A DNA stretch of 64,000 nt from Nautilus pompilius (taxonomy: Eukaryota > Mollusca > Cephalopoda > Nautilida > Nautilidae), in contig JACATO010000629.1 of NCBI GenBank assembly GCA_018389105.1, positions 372,001 through 436,000 of the forward strand, read 5' to 3'. The notes under the pieces are model-generated. The model saw only the letters and a program-made list of their open reading frames with translations, did no database searches and had not been told where the DNA came from. Shown here in pieces: positions 32,801 to 46,164 of the stretch. Both the position numbers and the translations under genes were made by a program. The stretch's first letter is position 1; each line of letters opens with the position of its first letter.

Positions 32801-35800
32801 CAGTAGCTCTATTCCATTAATGTAGACTGCTTAATGAATCATGGTGGTGGTGCTAAATCAGACTTAATCAAAAGGACTTTCTGCAGTATTAGAAGTACAT
32901 TTTGAAAATTACAGATTTTCAGTGCAAATAGATAATCATCAGATCAACAGTTATTTCATTGAAGACATTCTCACTATTTTCAAGTGTTTGCTTTTGTTTA
33001 TTTTCAGAAAAACCTTGTGGCACAAACAGGTGATCCTAAAGGAAGTGGGAAAGGTGGGGAATCTATCTACATGTAAGTTTAAAGTTATAAATACACCTAT
33101 ACAAACACCTTTTTAAAAATTAGTATTATTATTATTATTATTATTTATATTATTATATTATTATTATTATTATTTTTATATTATTATTATTGCATTCAGA
33201 CTCTTTCTTTTTTTTCAATTCAAATGCAAATTTTAGTTAGAGTTTTCTGTAACTTTTGCTTTTAAGATCAGAAAATTTGGAGAGGTCTTTTTTCTCTTAA
33301 TATTATTTTAGCTGGTGGACCTTAAAAACAAGATGACATTGTGTTAAATTAATGAAGAAAATATTGGGGAGTGGGGGGGATGAGAATGCTTGTATTCATT
33401 CAAATGACACACTAATGAATGTTATGTGTTTTTTTTTTTTAAATTAGTGGTCAGCTTATATAAAAAACAACAAAAATTATTTTGACATTGGAAGAGTTGT
33501 AACTAAGCAGCCATTAAATTTTGGTGCGCTTTTTGCTGCTGTTCTGTCAACCCAGTTTTTCGCATAAACCCAAGAGAGAGAGGATAATTATTAAGCTATT
33601 CCATGTTGAGTAACCTTTTTCCTTGAGAGAGAAGAGATGGTGGAGTAGACCATGCTAATGTAAGCATTATCTCTGCAGGCGGCTTTATGGCGAGCAGGCT
33701 AGGTATTTTGAAATGGAAACTTCGCCAAGAATTAAACATAAGAAACGAGGAACAGTTTCAATGGTAAACAATGGAAATGGGATGCATGGTTCACAGGTAT
33801 ATAAAAGAATCTTTATTTTGTTTTGTCTTTTAGTTAATTTCAAGGTAGATATTTAGTTGGTTTTAATCCATTCTTGTTTAATTTTATGATTTTGTGCAAA
33901 TAAATAAGTAAACTACAGTGAAAATTATAATTTGTACATTTTCCTGGATTTTAATTTGATATTTAAATAGAATGTACAAAAAAAATGGAAAAGCAGCAAT
34001 GGTAAATAGCAAAGCTGTCCTTTTGCTTGAAATTGTTTCTATGTATTTAAAATTATTTTTTTAAATTTATATTACTTAGTCTTCATGAGTATATTATTCT
34101 AATAACCTGAAAAAATTTGTCATAATCTGCTGAACTTGTTGGGTGAAGGAGGGATAGATCTTAGATACAGTTACTAGACTAAACTAAAACCAGTTCCATG
34201 TTGACAAGATGTCTGTGAAAGTTTGTGCACATCAAATCATCAGGTGGGACAAAAATAAAACAATTTGATGGATCTGCTACTGATCTTAGAAAGCAAGCTT
34301 TAAGAATTACTGTATCAAGAGAAATCAGTTTTGATTTCTTTACTTTTAATTATTACATCTGTCTAATGTAGCATTGATTCATACTCAAAAGAAAATAAGT
34401 GATGTGGATGCATTCATTAGATTTTGATATGTTCATGGGAGATGCAGGAAGAAACTAATAACTGAATTTACTTACAAACAACAATCTTATCTCAGTTTTG
34501 ACTTTCCTGATTGACAATGGGTAACTATTTCATTAAATACACAAGCATGGTTTTTGCATTACAAACCATGAGAGCAAATTCCTGTAGTAAAAGTAATTTG
34601 CTGGAATTTCTAGAAATTCTGCTGCTACTTAGTTTTTAGTCATTTTTCTATTCTCATTATGCATAGTGATGTTGATGCAGAGCATACTTTGTGTGACTTG
34701 AAAAGTGATTATAAATGGTGGCCCACACAAAACGATGACACTTCCAGAGATTGTAGTGTTTTATTACACAAACCGAACAGTAGTCAAAGTATTATTAGCC
34801 ATGAATAATATTCAGTGTGACCTTTTTTTCCTTTTTCTTTGCCATTCGCTTTATCCATCTCTCTCTCTCTCTCAGATGCATGAGATTTTGTGCTGAGTGC
34901 CAAAAACTTCAGTCTTGACATGTTTCTAAAGAAAATAATCACACACATTTAAATCTGGCTTAAGGTGGGCCATCTGGAGATTTGATAAATCACCAAATCT
35001 CAAGGTTTTCCTGCAAAAATTTAAGGACAGTTCTTGCACTATTGGAAGTTGCACCATTTTGCATGAGCCATTTGTGTGAAGGCTTTATTCCATGAATGCA
35101 GTAAAATCCCTTTTGATGCAAGGTGGCATCATTTCACAGACCACTCTGTATATTAGGTTAAATGTTTACAGGAAATGTGTTGATGAGGAGAAATAATGTG
35201 TTAGCTCGTTCAAAACCTTTTAAAGGCTCTCTGTTTTGAGAGTACATGTTGTCGTTTTCCCCAGTTTTTTATGACCTTAGGGGAGAATCTGGATTACCTT
35301 GATGGTGTGCACACAGTGTTTGGAGAGGTGGCTGAAGGATTAGATGTTCTGGACAAAATTAATGAAGCATTCTGCGACAAAGAACACAGACCATACAGAG
35401 ACATCAGGTAAAAAAAAAAAAGATATTTGTGGGTAATAAATATGATGACATGACAGATTCTTTTGTGTTAATACAGTCTCCTGGAAATATTGAAATGCAA
35501 TACCACTCTCTGCAGGTATAAATTATGTTGTACATTATTTAATAGTTACAAACTGGTTCTCTTCTTTTCTTTTTTTTTTTTACTTTTTAGCTACTGTGCA
35601 TATTTTCCAGTGATATTATGTTTAAAACTTTACATTTGTAATTTAATAAATAGAATTTCTTTGGGACTTGCATTTTGTTAAAAATACATCTTCAGATGTA
35701 CTTTTTTTTTAGGATATACCACACAATAATACTGGATGATCCCTCTGATGATCCCTCTGGCTTGGAAATACCGGATAGGTCACCAGAGCCAACCAAGGAG

Positions 35801-38800
35801 CAGTTGGACGTTAGTATTTTGTTTAATATACAAAGGTCGTACAAACGATAATAAACCCTAACAGGAAAACAACAATTTTAACAAAATTCAATACCTCATA
35901 AACATATCAGAACAAATTAAAACGTTACTTGAGTTAGAAGACTAGTTCATCCACAGGTGTTTTTTGTTGTCAAGCATCTCAGCACCTGATAACCCACCTG
36001 AAGTGGCTTCTCTTCAGCATCCATGGAAGTTCCCGATATATAAGCATCACTGTTTCACATTTTCTACATAACCGATGCTAGACTCACCATACAGTCTGCA
36101 GTGTGTGAATGCTTTTAGGGCCTGCAGAGTCTTTTGTGGTGAATAACTCATCACAGCTCCGCTTGCAGTGTTCGCTGCTGCCATCTGTGGAGTAACGATG
36201 ATTCCGCTGATGTTAACGAGTTGAGACAACATTTATGTTTTGTGCGAATAGAATCTGGTTTTTCTGTAAATCAATTAAGGCTAATTACTTCCAGTACAGC
36301 TCTATGCGTGTTTGTATGTTTTTCAATATTGTTTAGGTAACGGACGAACATCACAATAGCACAGCGATAAAGCAATTTAAAAGCTGAAGATCTTGAACGG
36401 GGGGAAGCTTTGTGCCTTCTTCCAAAAAAGACAGCAACTTGATAGCGATTTATTTTATGATTTTAAGAATCTTCAGATGTGGCTTGTAGTGTACCCCCTT
36501 TTTACGAAATAGTTTGACTAAAATTAAAATTTAAAAAAAAAAAAAATTTTTTTTTTTTTAGATGTTTTATACACACTGCAGCAGATCTTCAGACACTGTT
36601 CGCTCTCTCTCTCTCTCTCTCTTATCAACAGTTGTTAGAAATCACAGAGCCAGCTTTTACTGTTTTGCAGTTCCTGTGGCTGCTTTCCTGGTTGGTTTGC
36701 AAACGTTAGACTCATCAGGAAAACAACCCAGGAGGGTGGGAAATATGACCAGCAGAATCCCTTCCTCGGTTAGTGGTGGGTGGGTTAGGGTTAGGAGAGA
36801 GAGAGACATGATAGCAAGGCCAGTTGCAAACTTCTCGATAGTGGAACAAAGAGAATTGGCCATGACCACCTTTCTGTAGATAAAAGAAGAAAAATTTTCG
36901 GTCTTGAACTGGCGTAGTAGTTAAGAACCTTTTTATTTTTTTTAAATTTTAAACAAACGCACGTGTTCAGCATTCTGTTTTTTAACCTCGGTAGAGTGGA
37001 AGAATAGCAGATGACGAAGAAATAGATGACACTAAGGATAAAAGTCAGGAGGAAGTGAAGGAGATGGTGGAAGAGAAGGAAGCCAGGGCCAATGCGCAGC
37101 TGCTGGAGATGGTAAGTTTGGAGACATCCGAAAGTTTTCTTTTACCCGTTCCGGTCTGGGGTTAGCCTTTCGGTTACAGAAAAGGCCAGGGGGCCTGCCG
37201 TCTCTCCCGGAAACAGGAGGGTGGATGGAGAGTCGCAAGAAGGAAGCAATCACACTTTATATTACAAAACAGCTGGACTAGAGAAGTGTCTAAAATTTGA
37301 GATTTAGAATAGATTAAATAAATAATTCCAAGAAGACAATTTTACTGATGAATTTTTCCTTTTTGCGGTGATGTAGTATATTAAAGTGAAATCTGGTGGC
37401 AACTAATTTCTTAGACATGCAGTGATTTATTTACTTTAATTTTCTTGTGGGCATCTAGCCTCTGAAATGGAATTTGGTATAGAAAAAATGTTTTTTACTA
37501 ATGTGCCTATAGTTGCACAAATTTTTGAAAAATGTGGTAATTACTATGTCAAAACAAATTTTAAATTATATATATATTTTTTTTTTCCCAGATAGGAGAT
37601 ATTCCTGATGTTGAATGTAAGCCACCTGACAATGTACTGTTTGTATGCAAGTTAAATCCCGTTACAACAGCTGAGGACTTAGAGATTATTTTTTCTCGTT
37701 TTGGTACAATTGTAAGGTAAGTAAATAAAATTGTGTGTGCATCCATCTCTTCCACATCCCTGAAGGGCACAGTATTTGTGCAAAACAACATGGATTGGCA
37801 CTTTGTTTAAAAACGAGAGAAAATCAGCATCTGCCGGCTTTCAGCCAGTTATTGCAGATAAAGAAGAATATTTGGATGAAAAACAAATCAAGACTGTTCC
37901 ACATGATTTATTATAATATATATTATATTGTTATTTTTTAACTTCATTTTTATAAAAAAGTATTCTCTTGCACATTTTCTTAATAATGTAAGATGTATTC
38001 ACATTGTGACTTTAAGAGACTGAATATTTGGATAACCCTTTTACTTAATGGCCAGAAATTAATTAATTACTTTATTTATTTTATGGTTAAATTTTAATTG
38101 AAGAAAAATAAGAATCAAAATATTTTATAGTATCTTTCATGTTTTTGTTTATTAGCTGCTTTTTTTTTTTGTAATAAATATATTAGAACAAGAATTACTT
38201 GTTGCACAATATAGATTCTAAGGGTTTAATGAACATCTGGTTCCAAAATCATTCTGTTTTGCTGATTTAGGATATTTCAGTCTTATATTTTATTAGAATC
38301 TAATGACTGACTGACTGCACACGCGTGTGTGTGTGAGTGAGAGAGAGAGAGAGAGAGTTCTTTATGCTGATGCCATTCCTAATATCAGCAAATAGCTTAT
38401 GTAAAGTTCCAGAGTTTCTAGGACACTGCAGTCCCAAGGTATTATTATTATTACATCAGGCTTTAGTTTACGTGGAGAAGAGAAATTCTTGAATGTTAGT
38501 ATGAAGTTTCTAATATCAGCATTTTATTTTAGTTGGACCTTTTCTTTTGTCACTGTCAAAAACAAACGTTTGTATATGAACATTGTGCCCTAAAGTGCAG
38601 CGATTCCTTTTAACTCCCGATCTAAGCTGGCAGTTAACTTTGTGGCTTCTGGTTATTTCCTGTGTGCAGTGGCTGGTTTTAGCTTCAAAATAAAAGGCTG
38701 AAAACATTAACTTAAATTTTATCATTCAGCTGTGAAGTCATTAAGGATCAGAAGACTGGAGAATCCTTGCAGTATGCCTTTATAGAGTTCGAAAAGGTTG

Positions 38801-41800
38801 GTGTTTGATGTTTCTAATGTGAACTACCATTAATTTTTGTGATTGTTTATATTATTTATAAACTACTGTGGTGTGTTGACTGTTTTTTAGCTGAAGGCCA
38901 GGTTATATATAATTTGTGTGTTGCAGGCAGAAGAGTGTGAAAACGCCTACTTCAAGATGGATAACGTTCTGATAGATGATCGGAGGATTCATGTTGATTT
39001 CAGCCAGTCTGTGGCTAAGTTGAAAAGAAAAGGTTAGCTTTCCAGTTGTGCTTTTGTTTGTGATGAATTCCAGCGATGGCTTCATGATAAATTCTATTGT
39101 TGTTGTTTTCTTTTATGTTATGACTTGTATTAAGAACTGAAAACCATATGACCATCAAAAGAAGAGAAGAGACTGATACAAACATTTTGTTTGTTGAGAG
39201 TGTTGTGAAAGGACTAGCAAATTGGAAGGTGCAGAAACATTGGGCATAAACTGTCCTTTAGGGTATAAATTTAAATCATCAATGACTGACAGAATTTTCA
39301 CATACACCTCTTTACTGGTTGATAAATGTTGTGGTTTATTACTGTCTGAATACCTCCATTCACTGGTTCATAAGTTGTAGATTGGTATCTCTTCTTGACT
39401 CTTTATTTTTATGTAATGGGAATTCTTGGCCTGCTTGACAATATACATATCCCCACAAAAACGTTTTTTTAAAAAATTCATTAAGTTCTTAATATATGTT
39501 TATTTTTATTAATGTATCACACTTTCATTACTGCATTTATTTTTTTTTTCTGTTTGAGACATACATATTTTTAAGCTTTAAAAGCTGATGGTACAACTTT
39601 AATATTTCTGATGATGACAATAATAATGTGACAAAATGTTGCAGCTTTAATTTTATGTTGCCATGAAAATGAACAAGTGACCTAACTTATAAATTCAATT
39701 ATTTTTTAAACCTAATGGTTGTCTAATTTCCAGTTCTCAAAATCTTAAAGGAATCTTTAAAAAAGAAAATCAAAAGGAACTACTAGCTATCATGCTGTCG
39801 GTGTGAGTTTAAATAGTTATGATACATTTCTTAGACCGTGCAATTTGATGTAAAGGTAAGAAGAAATAGTTCATACATTAACAGCAGCTTAATCATATAT
39901 ATTACTCTTGTCTAACAGAAACTCTGTTTCATTTTTTTTTTTTAATGTACATTTTGCCATTAATATTAGTATTGACTAAAAGTATATATCTTTAAAATAT
40001 TACTTTAAGGGCTATCTTTATAATGCCTTAGTAAACAAATAATGCTTGTAAAATTTATTAACATTTTAAAATGTTTATATATATAGTTTTAAACATTGAA
40101 TTAATGTGTGTTGATACCACTAAGATAGTTTTCAAGTACTGTATTATGGTTCTGATTGGTTTTTGGGTGTTTCGAAATTTGAAAATTTTGAGGTTGGCAA
40201 TTATTGGAGCCAAAAAAAAAAAAAAGTCAAAATCTCTTGAAAACTGAGACCCAGATTTTCATATGATCAGCAACAGTTGAGAACTGTAAAGCTACCTATC
40301 CTGGAAACATTCTCTAGGATGAGGATGGGGAGAATAAAATACAACACGAATGGACACAAAGCAACTGCTCTTTATTTTGCTGTTTTATTACTAAATTTAA
40401 CCCCTGAGTCTTTTTCTTCATCACTGTAAACTTCATTGTGGCACTTTGTTCTGATTTCTCATTTTTTTTTGCATCATATTTAGCAGATTTCGGCACTACA
40501 GCTGATACCTTTGAAACCTGTGGCATCAATCTAGCATTGTAGTTAGCTCTTATCTTCTCTCTTCTTTTTTTTTTGTCAACGCCAAATTTCTTTCCTCTTC
40601 ACTGTGATAGCTTTTGCATAGTTTGTGGTCTCTGGCTTGAACTTAATCAGTAGCTTGCCATCTCTGGCAGTCTAACTCTTCTACAGATGTCACATGCCCA
40701 AACAAGGCAGCATCCCATGGATGCTACAGGGACACCATGTAATTAGGTAGGGAGATGTATCAACAGACAATAAGCAACTATGAATAGTCAATTTGTTTAT
40801 CATTGATGAAAAGCACTTTGAGGTAGGCTGCAACTGATCTGAACTGAGATGGCTGATTTTCATTTCGTTAACTGTAAATGCAATAAGCTAGGGTCATTTC
40901 TTTGATAGATGATATTCATGTTCCTAAACATTCCTGAAGGAGGAGTTGAGCATTTATCAGAGCATGTGCAGGAATGAGAACCAATATAGAACATGGCTTT
41001 ACAGAAATTTTATTTAAATGAAGTAATTTTATAGTCCCTACATTTTTACTAATTATAAGTTACAGAATAACATTAGCTTTTGACAAACTTTCAGAAAAAA
41101 TGTTTAGTAGTTTCATTATTTTGTTGTTTTTCACCTGCATGGATTCTTAAAGCACTAGTAATGTTTTCTAGCTGATTGATTTTAAACAATCTCTTTTATA
41201 AATCTTAGTGTTGAGACCTGAACAATTAAATGAAGTCTGAATCAGGTTGCTGTCTGCTTTCCCACAAAGCATCATTTTAAAAAATGACTGCTACATGTGA
41301 GCAGTCATAAGATTTTGTGGTGTTGCATTGTGGGAAGGTTAAATTATCAGTTGATGGAAAATAGATTCATATTCCACACACACACACAGCCAGTTCAATA
41401 TAGAAAACAGTGGAAAAAGAAAACAAAACAACTAAGAATCAACGAACACTTCAAAATTTTTTTTTGTTTATGTAATAAAATTAATGTATACAACTCTACA
41501 AGAAGGGATTTACGTAAATAATTTATGAATAGAGTAATTCAAGTTGGAACAAACTAGTTAATGCATTCAGTGTGCTGCATTTTGATTTGCTAATGAATGC
41601 TTGTGATTTTCTTTTCTGTCATATTTACAGGTCATGGAACAGGTCTGACTAAAACTGATCAGAAAACTGGCCCACAATATGTGCTGAAGGACAGGTCAAG
41701 GCAGCAACAGTATCCTCTAAAGGAATTTGCTGTTAGTGTAATGACATCATAATAGAATAATGCCATATTTTGAAATATTTTATTTTATTTTTGTTTTGGT

Positions 41801-43232
41801 ATCCAAATACTATAAATTGTGTGTGCATATATAAACTTTTAGAAAGTAGACTGATTAAAGAGGAACAGAGACCTAGATGGCATCATTTGGTTGCAAGACA
41901 ACTTTCAGTAAATTTTATTAACCCATTTCGAGTGGAGTACATGTGCAAGTTTATTTGACCCTTCTGTGAAGAATGAGAAGTAAAGGCTTGTGGAAGTGGG
42001 TGTTTCTGGTTAATTTTCACTCATTGTACTATTGAGAGATTGCAGAAGCCTTGGAGAATGCCTTTTAAAAAACGAAGAGGAAAAATTTGGTGTTTAAAAT
42101 GTAGCTCAGGTGATCCCGATATTTCCCATGGAATTCTCTAGATGTGTTGTTTTTCAACTTCAGTTTGCTATTCTGGTTATTTGGTTACCTAGCTGCTACA
42201 TTGCTCAGATCGGGTGATTTAACCCATGTAAGTTAGTGGTCTGATCAGTCTTGAATTAGGTACAAAAAAGTATAATCTTTAATTTTGCTGTCCAGCCAGA
42301 AGTACAACTTAATTTTTGATGAGGAGATGGATTCTCACTTGGAAACAAAAAAGAAAAGGAAGCACAGAAGTCACAGTAACAGCAACTCATCTGAAAGTGA
42401 AGATGCCAAAGTATGTATACTTATATAATTTGATTAAATACATTTGCGGTCTGAAAGAGAACATTAACATTCATTCAAATTAACTTTGATGCTATGAGGA
42501 TGGTAAGCCCATGCTCAGGTCTGTAACTGTCTGTCTTAGTAGATATTTGAAATCAAAAATGAAAATCTCTTACTCCCATGTGTTGTTTTAAAACTTAATT
42601 GCCTATGCTGGTTAATCCTCTGTGCCTTTTTTGTTATTTTAAAATTTTACTCCTAAAATGGTATTTTGATATTTGAAATTTTTGGAATAAATTTATTGAT
42701 ATATGCATTTTTTAAAACATTTTATTAACCTGAAATTTCTAATGGCTAACAAGTTGTTGATGGCTTTTTGTTTGCTGGTACTTGGTAGGAAGTACCTGCA
42801 GTAGTTTATGAAGGGAGAATGGCCAGCCAATGTTTGGATTGGTTTAGCTTGGTGTTCTTAATGACCAGCAAAAAAAGACTGATTTGCTTTCTTCACTTTC
42901 CACTGGATGTTTATTTTTTTGTTGTTCACTCGAAGGTGAAAAAGAATGCAAGTTCGGTGAGAGAGAGAAGGCGAGACAGTTCAGAAGTCGAGAGAAGACA
43001 ACTCCGAGAAAGATCCCGCAGGTATTCTTCATCGCCCGAGACTAGGAGAGATGCTCGCAGGAAATCGCACAGCAGTTCAGATGAGCACGCGGGCAGATCT
43101 AGAGATTTGTCAAAGCACAAACACAAAAGGCACAAGCACCACAGAGGGGAGGGCTGGCACAGCAGTGAGGGTGAGAAGCGGCGAGGGGAGAAGAGACACA
43201 AGTCTTCTTCCAGGCACCACCACCATCACTGA
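29865..43232 (+). CDS. PPIL4: Peptidyl-prolyl isomerase-like 4 (cyclophilin-RRM), 13 exons
   Basis: Exons: 29865-29934, 31192-31259, 33008-33072, 33679-33796, 35265-35407, 35713-35809, 36995-37111, 37592-37716, 38730-38796, 38927-39032, 41631-41709, 42296-42410 and 42936-43232 (TGA). Phases match throughout; 1467 nt gives 488 residues (human 492). Residues 1 to about 165 are a cyclophilin fold ([39 protein letters not shown]). Residues about 240-318 are an RRM, with RNP2 LFVCKL and RNP1 YAFIEFEK. The tail, about 350-488, is Arg/Ser/Lys-rich and ends in five histidines. Known: PPIL4 is nuclear and spliceosome-associated. The cyclophilin active-site Arg (FHR in CypA) is Ser here (FHS) and the CypA Trp121 position is Tyr, so isomerase activity is doubtful, as in other PPIL4. 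The exon 11 donor is uncertain: GTATCC at 41710 keeps the usual linker length, but GTCAAG at 41694 is also phase-compatible. Confidence 0.95.
30092..30330 (+). mobile_element. SINE-like repeat in PPIL4 intron 1
   Basis: A B-box-like AATTCGAATCCCGATC (about 30162-30177) follows a tRNA-like stretch. Further on is CCCACGTGGGTTTCCTCCCA, a motif seen in many animal SINEs, and then a GA-rich 3' part. Borders are approximate. Confidence 0.5.
33123..33191. repeat. (ATT)n imperfect microsatellite
   Basis: Interrupted ATT/ATA trinucleotide run in PPIL4 intron 3. Confidence 0.85.
34700..35160 (-). pseudogene. Degenerate mariner-type transposase remnant in PPIL4 intron 4
   Basis: The minus strand carries, across frames and with stops, an MPP motif near 35130, then a FLQEN-like stretch and a [11 protein letters not shown] stretch around 34945-34975, followed by KHVKTEVFG. 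The last resembles the PDLN-x-x-D block with the third catalytic Asp of DD34D mariner transposases. It has several stops and frameshifts, is long inactive, and its termini are not found. Confidence 0.5.
40310..40690 (-). pseudogene. Possible retroposed gene fragment in PPIL4 intron 10, unidentified
   Basis: The minus strand reads protein-like and lysine-rich in pieces: [20 protein letters not shown] near 40650-40590, then in another frame [20 protein letters not shown] and [20 protein letters not shown]. The pieces are separated by A-run length changes at about 40570. I do not recognise the source; composition alone could mislead. Confidence 0.25.
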
Positions 43233-43317
43233 GTGTATGTATGTCGTCCATCTTGTCTGGGGTAGATTTTTTCTTTTTATTATTATTATTATTATTAGTT
43301 GGGGGGGGTTATTTGAA

Positions 43318-43323
43318 AATAAA
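43318..43323 (+). terminator. PPIL4: Candidate PPIL4 polyadenylation signal AATAAA
   Basis: The first AATAAA after the stop codon, 86 nt downstream and after an (ATT)n and a G-rich run. Later signals cannot be excluded. Confidence 0.4.
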
Positions 43324-44325
43324 TTACCATCAGTACGAGTTTTAACTTTTTTCACATTCTCTGCTAAACTCCTTGAAAGATGATGGTTTTTCTTCTGCCA
43401 AAGAGATGTCTATGCTTGCCAGACACAGCAAGCATCCCATGGCCCAGAGAGCTGGTCTTTTTGTTCATAAACACATTACGACGATGAGCAAGGCCGACTC
43501 GTTCTCTGGGCTCAGCCTGCTATTTATTAAATTAGATGGAGTTTTATTCATGAAAGTGCATCTTCTCTTAAAACAACAGATTGGCATTGCAGATGCCATT
43601 CACCCAGACTTTACAGTAAATGGGACCATGTAACTAATTCACACACAATTTCTGTTAAATGGACAGGTTGGTTTTCATTGTCATACTTGAAATGGCCACA
43701 TAGGAGAACAGCAAGCAGCCTTACTTGTGAGTTTATAGCAGCCTGAGCCAACCACAGATAAACAACAGGTCCACCAAACACATTTTCACTTTGTATTAAG
43801 TCCTGATGCTTAGAAAGATGATATGATCTTTGGATTGCTGGATTTATTTTGTTTCTGCATTAAAGTGTTCTTTAAACTGGTTAACAATCATCTGTGCCAC
43901 ATTACTATACACTGACTAATTTATATCGTTTCGATATGATCTAGCTTGACTCCAAAACCCAGGAAATGACTGGTGCTTTGTAATGAGTTGGTAAATGAAT
44001 GTTTAAACTTTTCTGTTATTTAATAGGGGTACCCATATTCCACTAACCTCAACACTTCACTTGGTGCTCATATGACTGATATTAATCTGATAATGCTAAC
44101 TTTTCTGACTGGCACAAACCAATAGCAAGAGGAGACTATGAATTGTATGCTGAGCACAAATGGCTGGTATTATTTTACTTAGGCAACATTTTTTGTAAAT
44201 TAAAGGATCAAGGAATAGTCACACATCATGTTATGTATTGTTGGAGATTCTAAAATAACTATATTTATTTGCTTTCCTCCCACATACAGGCACAGCCAAC
44301 GTTTATTTTTCATGACAGTTTGGTA

Positions 44326-46104
44326 TTTACATCTGGACTAATTTTCTTCATATTTTCAATGCATATAAAATACACTTTTGGTTATAATTAGACTGATGGT
44401 ACACCTAACACTGTCAGATGTGTCACGGTCTCTTGGCTGAATAGATGTATAAATAAATTTATTCACTGCTTCTAACAATTGCTGCTGTGGTTGTAAGACT
44501 GCTGGTTGCGTAGCTAGTAAAATACAGTTGTACATAGAAAACAAGGATAATCTTTTGACAAAACAATGCAAAGTGTGTGGAAGTTCAATTGTCTTCATAA
44601 TTTACTGTTTTATTCCCATTTAAAATCCAATACTAGAACTATCCGCTGCCAGAGAAATCATGAGAACTTTTTCTAAAGAATGAGGGGATGTCTATCTCAG
44701 CCAGCCATAGATCTTTCAATTGTAAATTGAATGAAGGAAAACTGCTAGAGGGTTTGAAGAGTTGGTAAATGTTTGTTTTTTTCTTTAATGATGGAAAAAG
44801 AAAGACTTCAGAAAGTATAGATCAATAATAGTTAAACCATCAGCCAAAATGCAGTGTGATTCAGATCTATTTTTCACTGCTAAAAAAGAAAGGAATGCTG
44901 TGTATTGATCTTGGCGGATCTTTGCTCACTTTGATTGTTTAGTTTTCTGAAGCAGAGACGTATCACAGATATTATCTTTATGGGGTTTTATGAAGAGCTA
45001 AGGAGCTACTTTGGTAACACTGCCAAATGAGGTGATAGAAACGAATTGTGAGATATGTACTCTAATAATGGCACTTTTATGGTAATTCAGGTACATTGTT
45101 GGCATCCTTCGATTTATTAATTAGTCATCAATAGTCCTAATGAGCTACTTGATGCATTCCGATTACTATAGGATATCCAGTGCACCTTGGAAATTGTATA
45201 TTGTCATTTTCAACTCTGTACGAGCAGGTATGGAGTATAATTGTGACAAACGCTGAACTAATTTTATCAGTCAGAATCAATACAGGTATGGCTTTTTAAA
45301 GTCAAAAAGAAAGCTAGGATAAGATGCTAGATCTAATTAAGAAAATATTGAATATCTACAAAATGTCATACCTGAGTTTCTTTTATCGACTTACAAAAAC
45401 AACAGCAGCAGTTCCAGATGAATTGGAAATTGCTCAGAGAATAATTATTCCTGATGTAGTGGAAACGTTTGATTTCTAACCATATTTCCACTATTTTCTA
45501 TTGCACTCATTTTTTAAATATTCGTGTTTGTTATTATTTGGCTCTCACTCCATGAATTAATTTTAATACAGAAAAGAAGAGACTTTATAATCACAGTACG
45601 AGACGACAATTCCTTTTCATTTATTTTGGTGCCAAAGATTCATAACTCAGTATTCCTTCATCCTACCAAACTGGAAAGTACATGAGAGTTAACTCCCCAT
45701 AGGCTATCCTTTTTCAAACAAGGTAAATCATTTTACATTAACACCGGAGACTAGATAAATTGAATTTTATTGTTTTTTAAATGCACCGTCGTCTTTACTT
45801 TAAAATGTAATGGTCATGAGGTTTTCATATATTTCAGAAATGCTTATTCATGTGACATTTGATCTAGGAATTTTTTTATTTCAGCTGTTGTACATCTTAA
45901 TGGCTGCTTACAATTTATTAAAATGAAACTTTAAATGGGCAACATCTCTATAGATTATGTTAATGAACTGCACAGAAGCCAGACAGACAGAGAGAGAGTG
46001 TGTGTGCATTGAATTGTGCTTGATAAAAGAAATACATTACTTAGTTAATCAAGAGATGTTAATTCTCTACTTCTAGTACAAATACATTGAGTTAACTTGA
46101 GAAT
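44326..46104. repeat. Segmental duplication, copy A
   Basis: Nearly identical to 50528-52307 in the same orientation, with only scattered substitutions and small indels. For example, nine bases after AAAGTATAGAT near 44820 are absent from copy B. Similarity continues weakly to about 46160, matching sequence that in copy B lies beyond the inserted hAT (58148 onward). No exon was recognised. An 80-codon minus-strand frame (44356-44598) is kept in both copies. Confidence 0.92.
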
Positions 46105-46164
46105 AATGTTGGCTGATGGGGTTTAGTTATGTGGTGCGTGCCATAGAATCACCATCTATAGACA

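Noticed and set aside
36780..36800. Telomere-type GGTTAGGGTTAGG repeat
   Set aside because: Only about two units; too short to mean anything.
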